Below, one piece after another: positions 5,821 through 5,965 of a stretch of 5,965 nt of DNA; positions within the stretch are counted from its first letter, which is position 1; every line of letters starts with the position of its first letter. Below the pieces are notes generated by a model, which saw only the letters and a program-made list of their open reading frames with translations, searched no databases and was not told where the DNA came from. The stretch is from Propionibacteriaceae bacterium (GTDB lineage Bacteria > Actinomycetota > Actinomycetes > Propionibacteriales > Propionibacteriaceae). A program made the position numbers and the translations under genes. The stretch covers positions 1 to 5,965 of the forward strand of contig JAIRKB010000165.1 in assembly GCA_031260385.1 (NCBI GenBank). Reading direction: 5' to 3'.

Positions 5821-5843
5821 TACTCGAACGTATGTTCGAAAAT
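5815..5843 (+). promoter_or_regulatory. SOS promoter of the right-edge gene
   Basis: A perfect TTGACA (5815-5820) is followed after 17 bp by GAAAAT (5838-5843), four of six to TATAAT and fitting the loose actinobacterial -10. The expected start of transcription, about 7 bases on, falls at or next to the A of the ATG at 5850, so the mRNA may be leaderless. The LexA box fills most of the spacer. Confidence 0.6.
5824..5839. promoter_or_regulatory. LexA binding site (SOS box)
   Basis: TCGAACGTATGTTCGA has perfect inverted arms TCGAAC and GTTCGA around four bases, which is the consensus LexA box of Gram-positive bacteria (CGAACRNRYGTTCG fits fully). It lies between the -35 and -10 elements, 10 bp before the ATG at 5850, where bound LexA would block RNA polymerase. 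The right-edge gene should thus be induced by DNA damage. Confidence 0.9.
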
Positions 5844-5849
5844 AGAGGT

Positions 5850-5965
5850 ATGTCCTTGGTCCCAGTTGGCGTCGCCTCGCCATCCCGTGAGGCGACTGTG
5901 GCGCGCTTGCGGGCCCAGGTGGCGGCGATGGAAGCGCGGGGGCAGAGTGCGGTCTATCCAGTGCC
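5850..5965 (+). CDS. SOS-regulated gene, N-terminal 38 residues; possibly ImuA'-like (mutasome RecA-like protein)
   Basis: The frame opens at ATG 5850 and runs off the right edge. The visible part has a short leader (MSLVPVGVASPSRE), a helix-forming ATVARLRAQVAAMEARGQ stretch (16-33) and then SAVYPV. A short basic helix followed by a 'lPVp'-type strand is how many actinobacterial ImuA' proteins (RecA-like partners of ImuB and DnaE2 in damage-induced mutagenesis) begin, and their operon is a classic LexA target. The resemblance is from memory on 38 residues and cannot exclude another SOS gene. The start is uncertain: the AGAGG at 5844-5848 is too close to the ATG, but lies 7 bases before an in-frame TTG at 5856. 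Either the mRNA is leaderless from ATG 5850, or translation begins at TTG 5856 two codons later. The gene is divergent from the DUF554 gene with 109 bp between starts. Confidence 0.5.
   Translation, partial: MSLVPVGVASPSREATVARLRAQVAAMEARGQSAVYPV

Overview
The window looks like chromosomal DNA from a moderately GC-rich Gram-positive bacterium, most likely an actinomycete (Actinomycetota). The reasons are GC-rich coding with GTG and TTG starts, a TCGAAC-N4-GTTCGA LexA (SOS) box of the Gram-positive type, an apparently leaderless SOS promoter at the right edge, and fructosamine kinase, MprF-like and DUF554 proteins with actinobacterial-looking sequence. This is inference from sequence style; no search was run.

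Layout from left to right. (1) A fructosamine/ketosamine kinase family gene runs leftward and is cut by the left edge (1-303). (2) Divergent from it, an MgtC/SapB family membrane protein runs rightward (442-930). (3) Convergent with that gene is a tightly coupled leftward operon (2834 down to 950): a 72-residue PLDc_N/YxlE-like membrane protein, an ABC ATPase and an ABC-2 permease, joined by 4-bp ATGA and GTGA overlaps. Gene order and protein types match yxlE-yxlF-yxlG of the Bacillus subtilis sigY operon, but no sigma factor or YxlC/YxlD homologue is present in the window. (4) A 432-bp divergent intergenic region (2835-3266) carries a dense run of short perfect hairpins and degenerate repeats of about 30-33 bp. 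(5) An MprF-like protein of 578 residues (3267-5003) has an N-terminal membrane domain and a C-terminal DUF2156 lipid aminoacyltransferase domain. (6) A DUF554 membrane protein runs leftward (4991-5740) and overlaps the MprF-like gene tail-to-tail by 13 bp. (7) At the right edge a new rightward gene begins at 5850. Its promoter has a perfect TTGACA -35 and a perfect-arm LexA box in the spacer; the 38 visible residues resemble the start of an ImuA'-type mutasome protein.

The centre of the window reads as an envelope-defence neighbourhood: a YxlEFG-like exporter divergent from a lipid aminoacylation enzyme, both of kinds linked to cell-envelope or antimicrobial-peptide stress. The flanking MgtC, DUF554, fructosamine kinase and SOS genes look like ordinary chromosomal neighbours. 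I see no mobile element, CRISPR array, tRNA or rRNA. No clearly new multi-gene system is evident. The least explained DNA is the hairpin-rich intergenic region, and the best-supported regulatory feature is the SOS promoter.
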